Source: Streptacidiphilus sp041262165
Lineage (GTDB): Bacteria; Actinomycetota; Actinomycetes; Streptomycetales; Streptomycetaceae
Length of the DNA stretch: 64,000 nt
Assembly: GCF_041262165.1 (NCBI RefSeq)
Contig: NZ_JBGCBY010000001.1
Span: forward strand, 310,001 to 374,000
Reading direction: 5' to 3'
The position numbers and the translations under genes were made by a program. Below are positions 36,969 through 48,797 of this stretch, piece by piece (position 1 is the stretch's first letter; every line of letters begins with the position of its first letter). Under the pieces are notes generated by a model. It made no database searches. It worked only from the letters and a program-made list of their open reading frames with translations, and was not told where the DNA came from.

Positions 36969-37676
36969 TTGTCCACGAACTCGCAGCAGCCGAAGTATCC
37001 GATGCAGCAGTGGCGGACCGCCGCGCCGCCGACGCCCACGATGGCGGCCTCCCAGCCGGCGCTGAGCCAGGTCGCGACCATGCGTGCGTCGCATGCCGAC
37101 CGGGAGCGGACCGTCGACGTCCTCAAGGCCGCCTACGCCGAGGGCCGCCTGACACCGGACGAGTACAACGACCGCGTGGAGCTCGTCTATCGTGCGCTGA
37201 CCTACGGCCAGCTGTCGGGAATCGTGCAGGACCTGCCGAGCGGACCCATGCCCGTTCCCTACCTGACTCCGGCCCCGGTCATCCCTGCCGCCTTCGTCCC
37301 GTACCCCCCGGCGTACGAGGTGCCGAGCCCGTACGCCCACGGCCGTCCCTACGACCCCTACGCCAACCCCTTCGCCCCGCCGCCGCGCTACCGCCGTACC
37401 AACGGGCTGGCGGTGGCCGCGCTGATCCTCGGGGTCGCCGAGGTCTTCACCCTCGGTCTCACCGCCCTCCCGGCCCTGATCTGCGGCCATCTCTCCAAGG
37501 GGCAGATCAGGGAGCGGGACGAGGACGGCGAGGGCATGGCGGTCACCGGCATCGTGCTGGGGTGGCTGGGCGTGGCGCTGTGGCTGCTGCTCATCTTCCT
37601 CGGCATCATGGCGACCGGTGACAGCGGCGCGTCGTCCGGAACGGTCGGCGTGCCCCCGCTTCCCCCGGGCGGCTGA
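36969..37676 (+). CDS. DUF1707 and DUF4190 domain-containing membrane protein
   Basis: A 235-aa protein. A disordered Gln/Pro start is followed by a DUF1707 domain (RASHADRERTVDVLKAAYAE, GRLTPDEYNDRV), a Pro/Tyr-rich linker, and a C-terminal DUF4190 region with two transmembrane segments (NGLAVAALILGVAEVFTLGL and GIVLGWLGVALWLLLIFLGI). Function unknown. Start codon is TTG at 36969, supported by GGGGAGG five bases upstream. Stands alone upstream of the str operon. Confidence 0.78.
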   Translation: MSTNSQQPKYPMQQWRTAAPPTPTMAASQPALSQVATMRASHADRERTVDVLKAAYAEGRLTPDEYNDRVELVYRALTYGQLSGIVQDLPSGPMPVPYLTPAPVIPAAFVPYPPAYEVPSPYAHGRPYDPYANPFAPPPRYRRTNGLAVAALILGVAEVFTLGLTALPALICGHLSKGQIRERDEDGEGMAVTGIVLGWLGVALWLLLIFLGIMATGDSGASSGTVGVPPLPPGG

Positions 37677-38071
37677 TCCCCGGCCGTCCCCGCCGCGTCC
37701 TCTTCCCTCGGCCGCCGCCCCCGGTTACGGTGTCCGACACGTCACATTCTCCGCCCCGTGTCGATGCACACCTCCGGGGCGTCCGCAACTCCTCCTGCGC
37801 CGAGGCCGTGACCTGCGGCTGCGCATTTGTTTTGACCCGCGCCGATGCGCTAGGTACGCTCTGACCTTGTGCCTGGGGTGTCCCCGGGTCTCTTGTGCGT
37901 GCGTGCATATATCGCCGCCGCTTCATGGGAACCGCGCTTCCACACCGCTCCTCCGCAAGGAGTCGAGGGGATGGGAAGTGGCCCGACACACCCGACCTCG
38001 TGGGTCGGACGTCGGCAGGACACAACCAGGGTAGTTACACCAAGAGATGGCACAAAGAAGACGGAGATACG
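37677..38071 (+). promoter_or_regulatory. str operon promoter and leader
   Basis: 395-bp region. Predicted promoter: TTGACC at 37832-37837, exactly 17 bp, TACGCT at 37855-37860, giving a leader of about 205 nt. The leader carries a conserved 24-nt motif at 37984-38007, with a CCGACC/GGTCGG mini-stem, which also occurs before rpsJ. No gene was recognised here. Confidence 0.8.
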
Positions 38072-38443
38072 GTGCCTACGATCCAGCAGCTGGTCCGAAA
38101 GGGCCGGCAGGACAAGGTCGAGAAGAACAAGACGCCCGCGCTGAAGGGTTCCCCTCAGCGCCGTGGCGTCTGCACGCGTGTGTACACGACCACCCCGAAG
38201 AAGCCGAACTCGGCGCTTCGTAAGGTCGCCCGTGTGCGCCTCACCAGCGGGATCGAGGTCACCGCTTACATTCCGGGCGAGGGCCACAACCTGCAGGAGC
38301 ACTCCATCGTGCTCGTTCGTGGTGGCCGTGTGAAGGACCTGCCGGGTGTGCGATACAAGATCATCCGCGGCTCTCTGGACACCCAGGGTGTCAAGAACCG
38401 CAAGCAGGCCCGCAGCCGCTACGGCGCCAAGAAGGAGAAGTAA
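38072..38443 (+). CDS. rpsL: 30S ribosomal protein S12
   Basis: A 123-aa S12 of normal length. The decoding loops TTPKKPNSALRK (Lys43, Lys44) and GGRVKDLPGVRYK (Lys88) match the streptomycin-sensitive wild type. GTG start; GGAGA about five bases upstream. First gene of the rpsL-rpsG-fusA-tuf operon; rpsG starts three bases after its stop. Confidence 0.98.
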   Translation: MPTIQQLVRKGRQDKVEKNKTPALKGSPQRRGVCTRVYTTTPKKPNSALRKVARVRLTSGIEVTAYIPGEGHNLQEHSIVLVRGGRVKDLPGVRYKIIRGSLDTQGVKNRKQARSRYGAKKEK

Positions 38444-38445
38444 GA

Positions 38446-38916
38446 ATGCCTCGTAAGGGCCCCGCCCCGAAGCGCCCGGTCATCATCGACCCGGTTTACG
38501 GCTCCCCTGTGGTGACGTCGCTCGTCAACAAGATCCTCCTGCACGGCAAGCGCTCCACCGCTGAGCGCATCGTGTACGGCGCCCTCGAGGGCGTCCGCGA
38601 GAAGACCAACGCAGACCCGGTCGTCGCGCTCAAGCGCGCGCTGGAGAACGTCAAGCCGACCCTCGAGGTCAAGTCCCGCCGTGTCGGTGGCGCGACCTAC
38701 CAGGTGCCGGTCGAGGTCAAGCCCGGCCGTGCCAACACCCTGGCGCTGCGCTGGCTCGTCGGTTACTCCCGCGCTCGCCGCGAGAAGACCATGACCGAGC
38801 GCCTGCTCAACGAGATCCTGGACGCAAGCAACGGTCTGGGCGCCTCGGTGAAGCGTCGCGAGGACACGCACAAGATGGCCGAGTCCAACAAGGCCTTCGC
38901 CCACTACCGCTGGTAG
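38446..38916 (+). CDS. rpsG: 30S ribosomal protein S7
   Basis: A 156-aa S7 of normal length, beginning MPRKGPAPKRPVIIDPVYGS, with the RRVGGATYQVPVEV beta hairpin and a C-terminal KMAESNKAFAHYRW. It nucleates the 30S head and lies near the E site. AAGGAGAAG of the rpsL end serves as ribosome site. Confidence 0.98.
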   Translation: MPRKGPAPKRPVIIDPVYGSPVVTSLVNKILLHGKRSTAERIVYGALEGVREKTNADPVVALKRALENVKPTLEVKSRRVGGATYQVPVEVKPGRANTLALRWLVGYSRARREKTMTERLLNEILDASNGLGASVKRREDTHKMAESNKAFAHYRW

Positions 38917-38958
38917 TCCGAACCCCGTCAGTAACAAGAAAGAGAGAGACGAGCCACC

Positions 38959-41064
<2,106 letters not shown>

Positions 41065-41139
41065 TCGCGGACTCCGTCCCGGCTCCGTTCGGAGCCCGGA
41101 CATTCCGGGATCTACCACCCCTTAGTCTGTAGGAGGAGT

Positions 41140-41173
41140 CCCGGGGCCTGCCGTGAAGAACGGCGGCTCCGGG
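41140..41173 (+). terminator. Hairpin in the fusA-tuf spacer
   Basis: 14-bp stem with one bulged T (41140-41154 with 41160-41173), GAAGA loop. It may be a partial fusA terminator or a tuf leader structure; tuf often has its own promoter in this spacer. Confidence 0.5.
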
Positions 41174-41289
41174 CCCCTCCGGCCCCCACCCCAGGGCCGG
41201 AACCGAGCGCACCCAGCTGCCGGGACCGGCGCGAATCCAGACCACCTGACGTCGTACGGCGTACAGAACCAGTCCTCAGGAGGACCCCA

Positions 41290-42483
<1,194 letters not shown>

Positions 42484-42518
42484 TCGATGGTCTGACCTGC
42501 CTGCACCAGCAGCGCACA

Positions 42519-42561
42519 AGAGGGGCCCCGCAGCATCTCATCGATGCTGCGGGGCCCCTCT
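42519..42561 (+). terminator. tuf terminator
   Basis: Perfect 19-bp stem (42519-42537 with 42543-42561) with a TCATC loop; ends the str operon and faces the leftward methyltransferase gene. Confidence 0.92.
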
Positions 42562-42578
42562 CGCGCCGCAGGCCCGGC

Positions 42579-43202
42579 TCACTCCGCGGGCTTGGTAGCC
42601 ACGCAGACGAACTCGTTGTAGCGGAACAGCTTCCCGGCCAGCCGCGGCAGCGGGAAGGAGTAGGTCCGCTTGACCTCGATCCCCGCGTCGGTGCAGGTCT
42701 CACGCAGCACCGAGAAGTCCACCCAGCGGATATGGGTGGGATCGCTGGCGAAGCCCGACTCCTGCGGCGTGATCATCACGACCTTGCCGCCCGGGCGGAC
42801 GAACGGGAGGTAGTCCGCGAAGAGCGACGCGGAACCCTCGGTGTCGATGTGCTCCAGCACATGCGAGATGAGCAGCGAGTCGAACGACTCCGGCACCGCG
42901 TCCTTGCTGGCCAGGAAGTCGGCGGGGGTGTAACCGGTCAGCCCGCGCGTGCGCATGGCCGCGATGGAGTGCTCGTTGTGGTCCACGCCGACACCCTCGC
43001 CCCTGTTGTGCAGGAGGTTCCGGCCGAGTCCGCAGCCGATGTCCAGCATCCGGCCCAGTTTCAGGCTGCGCAGATGCGCACGGTACGGGGCCTGCGCGGG
43101 GATGAAGCGGCGAATTCCAGAGTTCTCCAGAGTCAGCAGCCGATCGGTGTACGACTCAGCTGCTGTAGAGGGTTCCCGCTTGATCGCGTCTGGTGACGTC
43201 AT
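42579..43202 (-). CDS. Class I SAM-dependent methyltransferase
   Basis: A 207-aa methyltransferase. Motif I is MLDIGCGLGRNLL (about residues 52-64), the acidic loop is GVGVDHNEHSI, and SFDSLLISHVLEHI is the post-II region with a conserved HVLEH. Type suggests Methyltransf_23/11; the substrate may be a sugar or lipid of the adjacent surface glycan pathway, but this is context only. AGGAGCACGGG precedes the ATG. It follows rmlC on the same strand with 88 bp between them. Confidence 0.85.
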   Translation of the reverse strand: MTSPDAIKREPSTAAESYTDRLLTLENSGIRRFIPAQAPYRAHLRSLKLGRMLDIGCGLGRNLLHNRGEGVGVDHNEHSIAAMRTRGLTGYTPADFLASKDAVPESFDSLLISHVLEHIDTEGSASLFADYLPFVRPGGKVVMITPQESGFASDPTHIRWVDFSVLRETCTDAGIEVKRTYSFPLPRLAGKLFRYNEFVCVATKPAE

Positions 43203-43290
43203 CCCGTGCTCCTGGAGTGATGGGTCTCACATGACTTGCCTGGTCCCACAGTATGCACGGTCCGCCTGTACGCCGGACGAGTGACCTGGC

Positions 43291-43890
43291 TCAGCCGATC
43301 CGCAGTCCGGCGGTGAAAGCCGAGGTCTCCTCGTACCGGGGGAGCAGACCCGAGGCGATGGCCTCCGCCAGTGTCGGCGCGGCTTCGTCCTTGGCGGACA
43401 GCTGCGGTGCGGCGGCGGGCCAGGCGATGTCGAGGTCCGGGTCCAACGGGTGGATGCCGTGCTCACCGGTCGGGCTGTATGTCTCCGAGCATAGGTAGCT
43501 CAGCGTGGCGTCGTCGCTGAGCGCGCAGAACCCGTGCCCCAGCCCCTCGGAGAGGTAGACGGCGCGGCGGTCGGCGTCGTCGAGCCGCACTCCCTCCCAG
43601 CGGCCGAAGGTCGGCGAACCCACCCTCAGGTCGACGATCACGTCCAGGACCGCCCCGCGTACGCAGGTGACGTACTTCGCCTGGCCGGGCGGCACATCGG
43701 CGAAGTGGATCCCGCGCACCACGCCGGCGGCCGAGACCGACAGGTTCGCCTGGGCGAGCCGCAGCGGGTGTCCCACGGCCTCGGCGAGATGGTCGAAGCG
43801 GTACCACTCCATGAACAGCCCGCGCGGGTCGCCGTGCTGCTGCGGGGTGATCTCCCAGGCGCCCTCGATGCTCAGCGGCCGGATCTTCAT
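43291..43890 (-). CDS. rmlC: dTDP-4-dehydrorhamnose 3,5-epimerase
   Basis: A 199-aa cupin epimerase, third step of dTDP-L-rhamnose synthesis. DPRGLFMEWY opens the substrate site; VVRGIHFA carries the catalytic His62; GHGFCAL, YLCSETYSP (Tyr138) and PDLDIAWP are family motifs. GAAGGAAGAAG precedes the ATG. The ATG overlaps the rmlA stop as ATGA, so the two are translationally coupled. Confidence 0.95.
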   Translation of the reverse strand: MKIRPLSIEGAWEITPQQHGDPRGLFMEWYRFDHLAEAVGHPLRLAQANLSVSAAGVVRGIHFADVPPGQAKYVTCVRGAVLDVIVDLRVGSPTFGRWEGVRLDDADRRAVYLSEGLGHGFCALSDDATLSYLCSETYSPTGEHGIHPLDPDLDIAWPAAAPQLSAKDEAAPTLAEAIASGLLPRYEETSAFTAGLRIG

Positions 43891-44762
43891 GCTTCTTCCT
43901 TCTCGGTCAGCAGACTGATCAGATACGTCCCGTATCCGCTCTTCAGCAGTGGCTGCGCCAGTTCCCGCAGCTGGTCGTCGCTGAGCAGGCCGACGCGCCA
44001 GGCGACCTCCTCCACGCAGCCCACCTTCAGCCCCTGGCGCTGCTCGACGACCCGGACGTACTCGGACGCCTGTACCAGCGACTCGAAGGTTCCGGTGTCC
44101 AGCCAGGCGGTTCCCCGGTCGAGGACCGTGACCTTGAGCTCCCCGCGCCTCAGGTACGCGTCGTTGACAGCCGTGATCTCCAGCTCGCCGCGAGCGCTGG
44201 GCTTCAGGCCCCGGGCGATCTCGACCACACGGTTGTCGTAGAAGTAGAGGCCAGGTACGGCGAAGCGGGACTTCGGCTTCTCGGGCTTCTCCTCGATGGA
44301 GATGACGGTCCCGTCGGGAGCGAACTCGACGACGCCCAGGGCGCTCGGGTCCGCGACCGGGTAGGCGAAGATCCGGCCGCCGACCAGTCCGTCGTTCTCG
44401 GCGAGCCGGGTGCCCAGGCCGCTGCCGTGGAAGATGTTGTCGCCGAGGACCAGCGCCACGGACTGGTCGCCGATGAAGTCCGCACCGAGCACGAAGGCCT
44501 GGGCGATGCCCTCCGGGCGCTCCTGCACCATGTACTCGAGGCGCAGACCCCATTGCGACCCGTCACCCAGCAGACGCTGGAACTGCTCCTGGTCCTGGGG
44601 TGTGGTGATGATGAGGATCTCTTGGACGCCGGCCATCATCAGAGTGGTCAGGGGGTAGTAGATCATCGGTTTGTCGAAGACCGGCATGAGCTGCTTGGAC
44701 ACTGCTCGAGTGAGAGGCCAGAGACGGGAGCCGGTACCGCCGGCCAGGAGGATGCCACGCAT
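43887..44762 (-). CDS. rmlA: Glucose-1-phosphate thymidylyltransferase
   Basis: A 291-aa nucleotidyltransferase making dTDP-glucose from dTTP and glucose-1-phosphate, the first step to dTDP-rhamnose. Signature ILLAGGTGSRLWPLT with SKQLMPVFDKPMIYYPL; VLGDNIFHG carries the metal-binding Asp. Length is normal. The ATG at 44762 begins MRGILLAGG as in the family. Divergent from rmlB across 99 bp; overlaps rmlC by ATGA. Confidence 0.97.
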   Translation of the reverse strand: MRGILLAGGTGSRLWPLTRAVSKQLMPVFDKPMIYYPLTTLMMAGVQEILIITTPQDQEQFQRLLGDGSQWGLRLEYMVQERPEGIAQAFVLGADFIGDQSVALVLGDNIFHGSGLGTRLAENDGLVGGRIFAYPVADPSALGVVEFAPDGTVISIEEKPEKPKSRFAVPGLYFYDNRVVEIARGLKPSARGELEITAVNDAYLRRGELKVTVLDRGTAWLDTGTFESLVQASEYVRVVEQRQGLKVGCVEEVAWRVGLLSDDQLRELAQPLLKSGYGTYLISLLTEKEEA

Positions 44763-44845
44763 GGGCGTAACTCTAGGTCCCGAAGCCGGTGTGGCGCTCC
44801 TTGCCCCCCGGCCCACCCGACTGGGTCCGTCACAGGGAGGGCCCG

Positions 44846-44851
44846 TATAGT
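44846..44851 (+). promoter_or_regulatory. Possible rmlB -10 box (near-leaderless transcript)
   Basis: TATAGT ends 10 bases before the rmlB ATG. A start site about 7 bases after the box would fall at about 44859, leaving almost no leader; no ribosome site is visible before the ATG. The -35 is weak. Confidence 0.5.
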
Positions 44852-44861
44852 GGCGCGCATT

Positions 44862-45848
44862 ATGCGCATCCTTGTCACCGGTGGCGCCGGGTTCATCGGC
44901 TCCGAGTTCGTTCGTCAACTGCTGTCGCCGTCCCAGGCCGAGCCGGGCCTCCGGGTCACAGTGCTGGACAAGCTCACGTACTCCGGCGTCGAGGCCAATC
45001 TGGCCCCGGTCGCCGATCACCCCGGATACTCCTTCGTCCGCGGTGACATCTGCGACGCGGAGGCGGTCGACCAGGTCATGGCCGGGCACGACGCCGTCGT
45101 GCACTTCGCGGCCGAGTCCCACGTGGACCGCTCCATCGCCGGCGCCGGCCCCTTCGTCACCACCAACGTGCTGGGGACGCAGGTACTGCTGGACTCCGCC
45201 CGCAAGCACGGCGTGGGGCGCTTCGTCCACGTCTCCACCGACGAGGTGTACGGCTCGATCAACGAGGGCTCGTGGACCGAGGAGTGGCCGCTGCAGCCCA
45301 ACTCCCCGTACTCCGCCTCCAAGGCGGCCTCCGACCTGCTGGCGCTGGCCTACCACCGCACCCACGGCATGGACGTGGTGGTGACCCGCTGCTCCAACAA
45401 CTACGGGTACTACCAGTTCCCGGAGAAGGTCATCCCGCTGTTCACCACCAACCTGCTGGACGGCAGGAAGGTGCCGCTGTACGGCACCGGTGGCAACATC
45501 CGGGACTGGCTGCACGTCTCCGACCACTGCCGCGGCATCGAACTGGCCCTGCTCAAGGGCCGTGCCGGCGAGGTCTACAACATCGGCGGCGGGACCGAGA
45601 TCACCAACAAGGAACTGACCGGCCTGCTGCTGGACGCGGCCGGCGCCGACTGGGACATGGTCGTCCCGGTGGAGGACCGCAAGGGTCACGACCTGCGCTA
45701 CTCGCTGGACATCAGCAAGATCAGCGACGAGCTCGGGTACACCCCGCAGGTCCGCTTCGAGGACGGTCTCGCCGCCACGATCGCCTGGTACCGCGACAAC
45801 CGCTCCTGGTGGGAGCCGCTGAAGCAGAAGGCGGCGCTGGCCCAGTGA
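44862..45848 (+). CDS. rmlB: dTDP-glucose 4,6-dehydratase
   Basis: A 328-aa extended SDR enzyme, second step of dTDP-rhamnose synthesis. NAD site TGGAGFIG (6-13); catalytic Thr126-Asp127-Glu128 in STDEVYG; Tyr150 and Lys154 in YSASK; RCSNNYGYYQFPEKVIP and NIRDWLHVSDH are substrate motifs. No ribosome site precedes the ATG, in keeping with a near-leaderless mRNA. Its TGA overlaps the GTG of rmlD. First gene of the rightward glycan operon. Confidence 0.97.
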   Translation: MRILVTGGAGFIGSEFVRQLLSPSQAEPGLRVTVLDKLTYSGVEANLAPVADHPGYSFVRGDICDAEAVDQVMAGHDAVVHFAAESHVDRSIAGAGPFVTTNVLGTQVLLDSARKHGVGRFVHVSTDEVYGSINEGSWTEEWPLQPNSPYSASKAASDLLALAYHRTHGMDVVVTRCSNNYGYYQFPEKVIPLFTTNLLDGRKVPLYGTGGNIRDWLHVSDHCRGIELALLKGRAGEVYNIGGGTEITNKELTGLLLDAAGADWDMVVPVEDRKGHDLRYSLDISKISDELGYTPQVRFEDGLAATIAWYRDNRSWWEPLKQKAALAQ

Positions 45849-46771
45849 GCACGCCGCAGCAGCCGAGCCGCTGGCTCGTGGTCGGGGCAGGGGGCATGCT
45901 CGGCCGTGATCTGCTGGCCGTGCTCGCCGGCACCCCGGACGTCCAGGTCGGCGCCCGCACCCGGGCCGAGCTCGACATCACCGATGCCGCCGCGGTGCGC
46001 GCGGCCGTCGCCGGACACGGCGTGGTCGTCAACGCGGCGGCCTGGACCGATGTCGACGGCGCCGAGACCGCCGAAGCCGCTGCCACGGCCGTCAACGGCA
46101 CCGGTGTCCGCAACCTGGCGGCCGCCTGCGCCGCGACCGGCTCGCGCCTGCTGCACCTCTCCACCGACTACGTCTTCCACGGTGACGGAACCGTCCCGTA
46201 CCCCGAGGACGCCCCGACCGACCCGCTCAACGCCTACGGGCGCAGCAAGCTCGTGGGCGAGCAGGCCGTCGCCGAACTGCTTCCCGACCACGGGTACACC
46301 GTGCGTACCGCCTGGCTCTACGGCGAGCACGGCGCCAACTTCGTCGCCACCATGCTGAAGCTGGCCGCCCAACGCGACACCCTGGACGTCGTCGACGACC
46401 AGCACGGGCAGCCGACCTGGTCCTACGCGCTCGCCCAGCAGTTGCGGGACCTGGGCCTGGCGGCCCTCGCCGGTACCGCGCCGGCCGGGGTCTACCACGG
46501 CACCGCGTCCGGCAGCACCACCTGGTTCGGCCTGGCCAGGGCCTGCTACGAGCTGGCCGGCCTGGACCCGGAGCGGATCCGGCCCACCGACTCGACCGCC
46601 TTCGTCCGCCCGGCGCCCCGGCCCGGGTTCAGCGTCCTCGCCCACGACCGGTGGGCCTCGGCCGGGCTCAAGCCGCTCCCCGACTGGCGCGACAGCCTCG
46701 GCGAGGCGCTGCTCCGCCCGGTCCTCGCCGAGCTGGTCAGAGCCGCGAACAAGCCGAAGAGCCCCGGATGA
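45845..46771 (+). CDS. rmlD: dTDP-4-dehydrorhamnose reductase
   Basis: A 308-aa SDR reductase, last step to dTDP-L-rhamnose. Cofactor site VVGAGGMLGRDL, NAAAWTDVDGAE, HLSTDYVFHGD, and the Tyr-Lys pair in NAYGRSKLVGE. GTG start overlapping the rmlB stop (GTGA). Its own stop overlaps the next ATG (ATGA). Confidence 0.95.
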   Translation: MSTPQQPSRWLVVGAGGMLGRDLLAVLAGTPDVQVGARTRAELDITDAAAVRAAVAGHGVVVNAAAWTDVDGAETAEAAATAVNGTGVRNLAAACAATGSRLLHLSTDYVFHGDGTVPYPEDAPTDPLNAYGRSKLVGEQAVAELLPDHGYTVRTAWLYGEHGANFVATMLKLAAQRDTLDVVDDQHGQPTWSYALAQQLRDLGLAALAGTAPAGVYHGTASGSTTWFGLARACYELAGLDPERIRPTDSTAFVRPAPRPGFSVLAHDRWASAGLKPLPDWRDSLGEALLRPVLAELVRAANKPKSPG

Positions 46772-48078
46772 GCAACCCGCTGGCGAAGCTGCTGAAGGTC
46801 ATCCCGCCGGGTACCCACCTGGTCATCGGCGGCACGATGATCCTCGGCGCGGCCTCGTACATCCAGATCTCCATCGCCGGCCACGCCCTCACCGGCGATC
46901 CGCAGAAGGCCGTCTCCGAGCTCTGGTCGCTGGTCATGACGCTGAGCCTCGGACTGTTCTTCCCCGTCGAGCAGGAACTCACCCGGGTCGTCGCGGCGCG
47001 AGTGGTCCGGGGCGAGGGCGTCGCCCCGGTACTCCGCCGGGCCGCCGTGCTGACCGCCGGCCTGCTCGCGCTCATCGGCGCGGTACTGGCCCTGACCGCG
47101 GGCCCGCTGGCGAACACCTTCTTCGGCCATGACCGCTCATTGGTCTGGGTCTTCGCCGCAGCGCTGGTCGGGATGGCGCTGGTCTACCTGACCCGGGGCA
47201 TCCTCGCCGGACTCGGCCACTTCAACGCCTACGGCGTCTCGCTGGGACTGGACGGGCTGCTGCGCATCGTCCTCGCCGGTGCCCTGTTCCTGGCCGGCAG
47301 CCACTCCGCCGTCGAGTACGGACTGGTGCTCGCGGCGGCGCCGCTCGCGGCGATGCTGCTGACTTTGCCGACGACGCTGCGCGGATGCCACCACGGGCCA
47401 CCCATGCCGTGGCGCGAGCTGTTCCAGAACATGACGATGATGATCTTCGGCTCGGTGCTGGCCCAGGTCATCGTGAACGCGGCTGTGATCACCACAGCCC
47501 TGGTCACCACCGACAAGAGCCTCACCTTCGCGCTGCTCAGCGCCGGCGTGCTGTGTCGGATTCCGCTGTTCGTCTTCGGCTCGCTGCAGCCGACGCTGAT
47601 GACCGGCCTGTCCACCACCGCCACCTCGGGGGACCGGGTGGGTTTCCGGCGCATGCTGCTGCAGACCTGCGCGGTGATCGGCGGTCTCGGGCTGCTGGGT
47701 GCTGTGCCCGCCGTGTTCGCCGGATCCTGGCTGATCTCGGTGTTCCTCGGCGCGAAGAACGTGCTCGGACCGATGGACTTCTTCTGGTTCTCGGCCGGGA
47801 CCATGTGCTACATGCTGGCGATGGTGCTCGGGCAGGCGCTGATGGCGTTGAACCGCCATCGTTGGATGATGCTCTCCTGGCTGGCCGGTACAGCGGCACT
47901 GGTCGCGGTCACCCTGGCTCCAGGACCTGTCGCCACCCGAGTCGAGGTAGCCTATGCACTCGGTTCACTGGTGACTGCTCTCTGCATGCTGCTGATCCTT
48001 GTCCGAGGCGTCGCCCAGCCGGCTCCCGGCCCGACGACCGACGGAAACACTGCGGCCTCTGCGCTGGAGAACGCATGA
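46768..48078 (+). CDS. Polysaccharide flippase-like membrane protein (MOP superfamily)
   Basis: A 436-aa polytopic membrane protein with about 12 hydrophobic segments, resembling Wzx/RfbX-type oligosaccharide flippases. Segments include HLVIGGTMILGAASYIQISI at the N terminus and LGQALMALNRHRWMML late in the chain. It probably moves a lipid-linked, rhamnose-containing oligosaccharide to the outer face of the membrane. ATG overlaps the rmlD stop; its stop overlaps the GT2 start, so expression is coupled. Confidence 0.82.
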   Translation: MSNPLAKLLKVIPPGTHLVIGGTMILGAASYIQISIAGHALTGDPQKAVSELWSLVMTLSLGLFFPVEQELTRVVAARVVRGEGVAPVLRRAAVLTAGLLALIGAVLALTAGPLANTFFGHDRSLVWVFAAALVGMALVYLTRGILAGLGHFNAYGVSLGLDGLLRIVLAGALFLAGSHSAVEYGLVLAAAPLAAMLLTLPTTLRGCHHGPPMPWRELFQNMTMMIFGSVLAQVIVNAAVITTALVTTDKSLTFALLSAGVLCRIPLFVFGSLQPTLMTGLSTTATSGDRVGFRRMLLQTCAVIGGLGLLGAVPAVFAGSWLISVFLGAKNVLGPMDFFWFSAGTMCYMLAMVLGQALMALNRHRWMMLSWLAGTAALVAVTLAPGPVATRVEVAYALGSLVTALCMLLILVRGVAQPAPGPTTDGNTAASALENA

Positions 48079-48797
48079 CGCCGCCCAATCCCCATCCCGG
48101 AGACGCAGTGAACAATTACCACGACACCTGGCTGGTGATCCCCGTGTACAACGAGGGACAAGTCATCGCCGACGTGGTCGAGCAGGCGCTCAAGGTCTTC
48201 CCCAACATCGTCTGCGTCAACGACGGCAGCTCCGACGACTCGGCGGAGCGGATCCTCAGCACCCGGGCCCACCTGGTCCGTCACCCGGTGAACCTCGGCC
48301 AGGGCGCGGCACTGCAGACCGGTCTCGCCTACGCACTCGCCCAGCCCGACGCGGCGTACTTCGTCACCTTCGACGCGGACGGCCAGCACCAGACCGACGA
48401 CGCCGAGAAGATGGTCGCGCTGCTCCGCTCGGACGCCGCGGACGTCGTCCTCGGCTCCCGGTTCATAGAACAGACCGAGCACGTCCCCATGCTCAAGCGG
48501 GTGGTGCTGCGCACCGCCGCCGCGGTCAGCCCCACCGCCCGCCGGCTGAAGCTGACCGACGCGCACAACGGACTGCGCGCGCTCAACCGCAAGGCGGCCG
48601 CGCAGCTCCGGATCACCATGAACGGAATGGCGCACGCCTCGGAGATCGTCGGCACGCTGGCGCGCTCCGACCTCCGCGTCACCGAGGTCCCGGTGGAGAT
48701 TCTCTACACCGACTACTCCCGGGCCAAGGGTCAGTCGCTGCTCAACGGCGTCAACATCCTCTTCGACATCTCACTGAGGGAGCGTGGGCGCCGATGA
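48075..48797 (+). CDS. Family 2 glycosyltransferase, DPM1-like
   Basis: A 240-aa cytoplasmic GT-A enzyme. VIPVYNEGQVIADVVEQAL and VCVNDGSSDDS form the nucleotide-binding part, TFDADGQHQTDD is the DxD-type metal site, and VLGSRFI follows. The layout resembles polyprenyl-phosphate sugar synthases; partnering a DUF2304 protein immediately downstream is a recurrent arrangement. Start overlaps the flippase stop as ATGA. Sugar unknown. Confidence 0.88.
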   Translation: MTPPNPHPGDAVNNYHDTWLVIPVYNEGQVIADVVEQALKVFPNIVCVNDGSSDDSAERILSTRAHLVRHPVNLGQGAALQTGLAYALAQPDAAYFVTFDADGQHQTDDAEKMVALLRSDAADVVLGSRFIEQTEHVPMLKRVVLRTAAAVSPTARRLKLTDAHNGLRALNRKAAAQLRITMNGMAHASEIVGTLARSDLRVTEVPVEILYTDYSRAKGQSLLNGVNILFDISLRERGRR

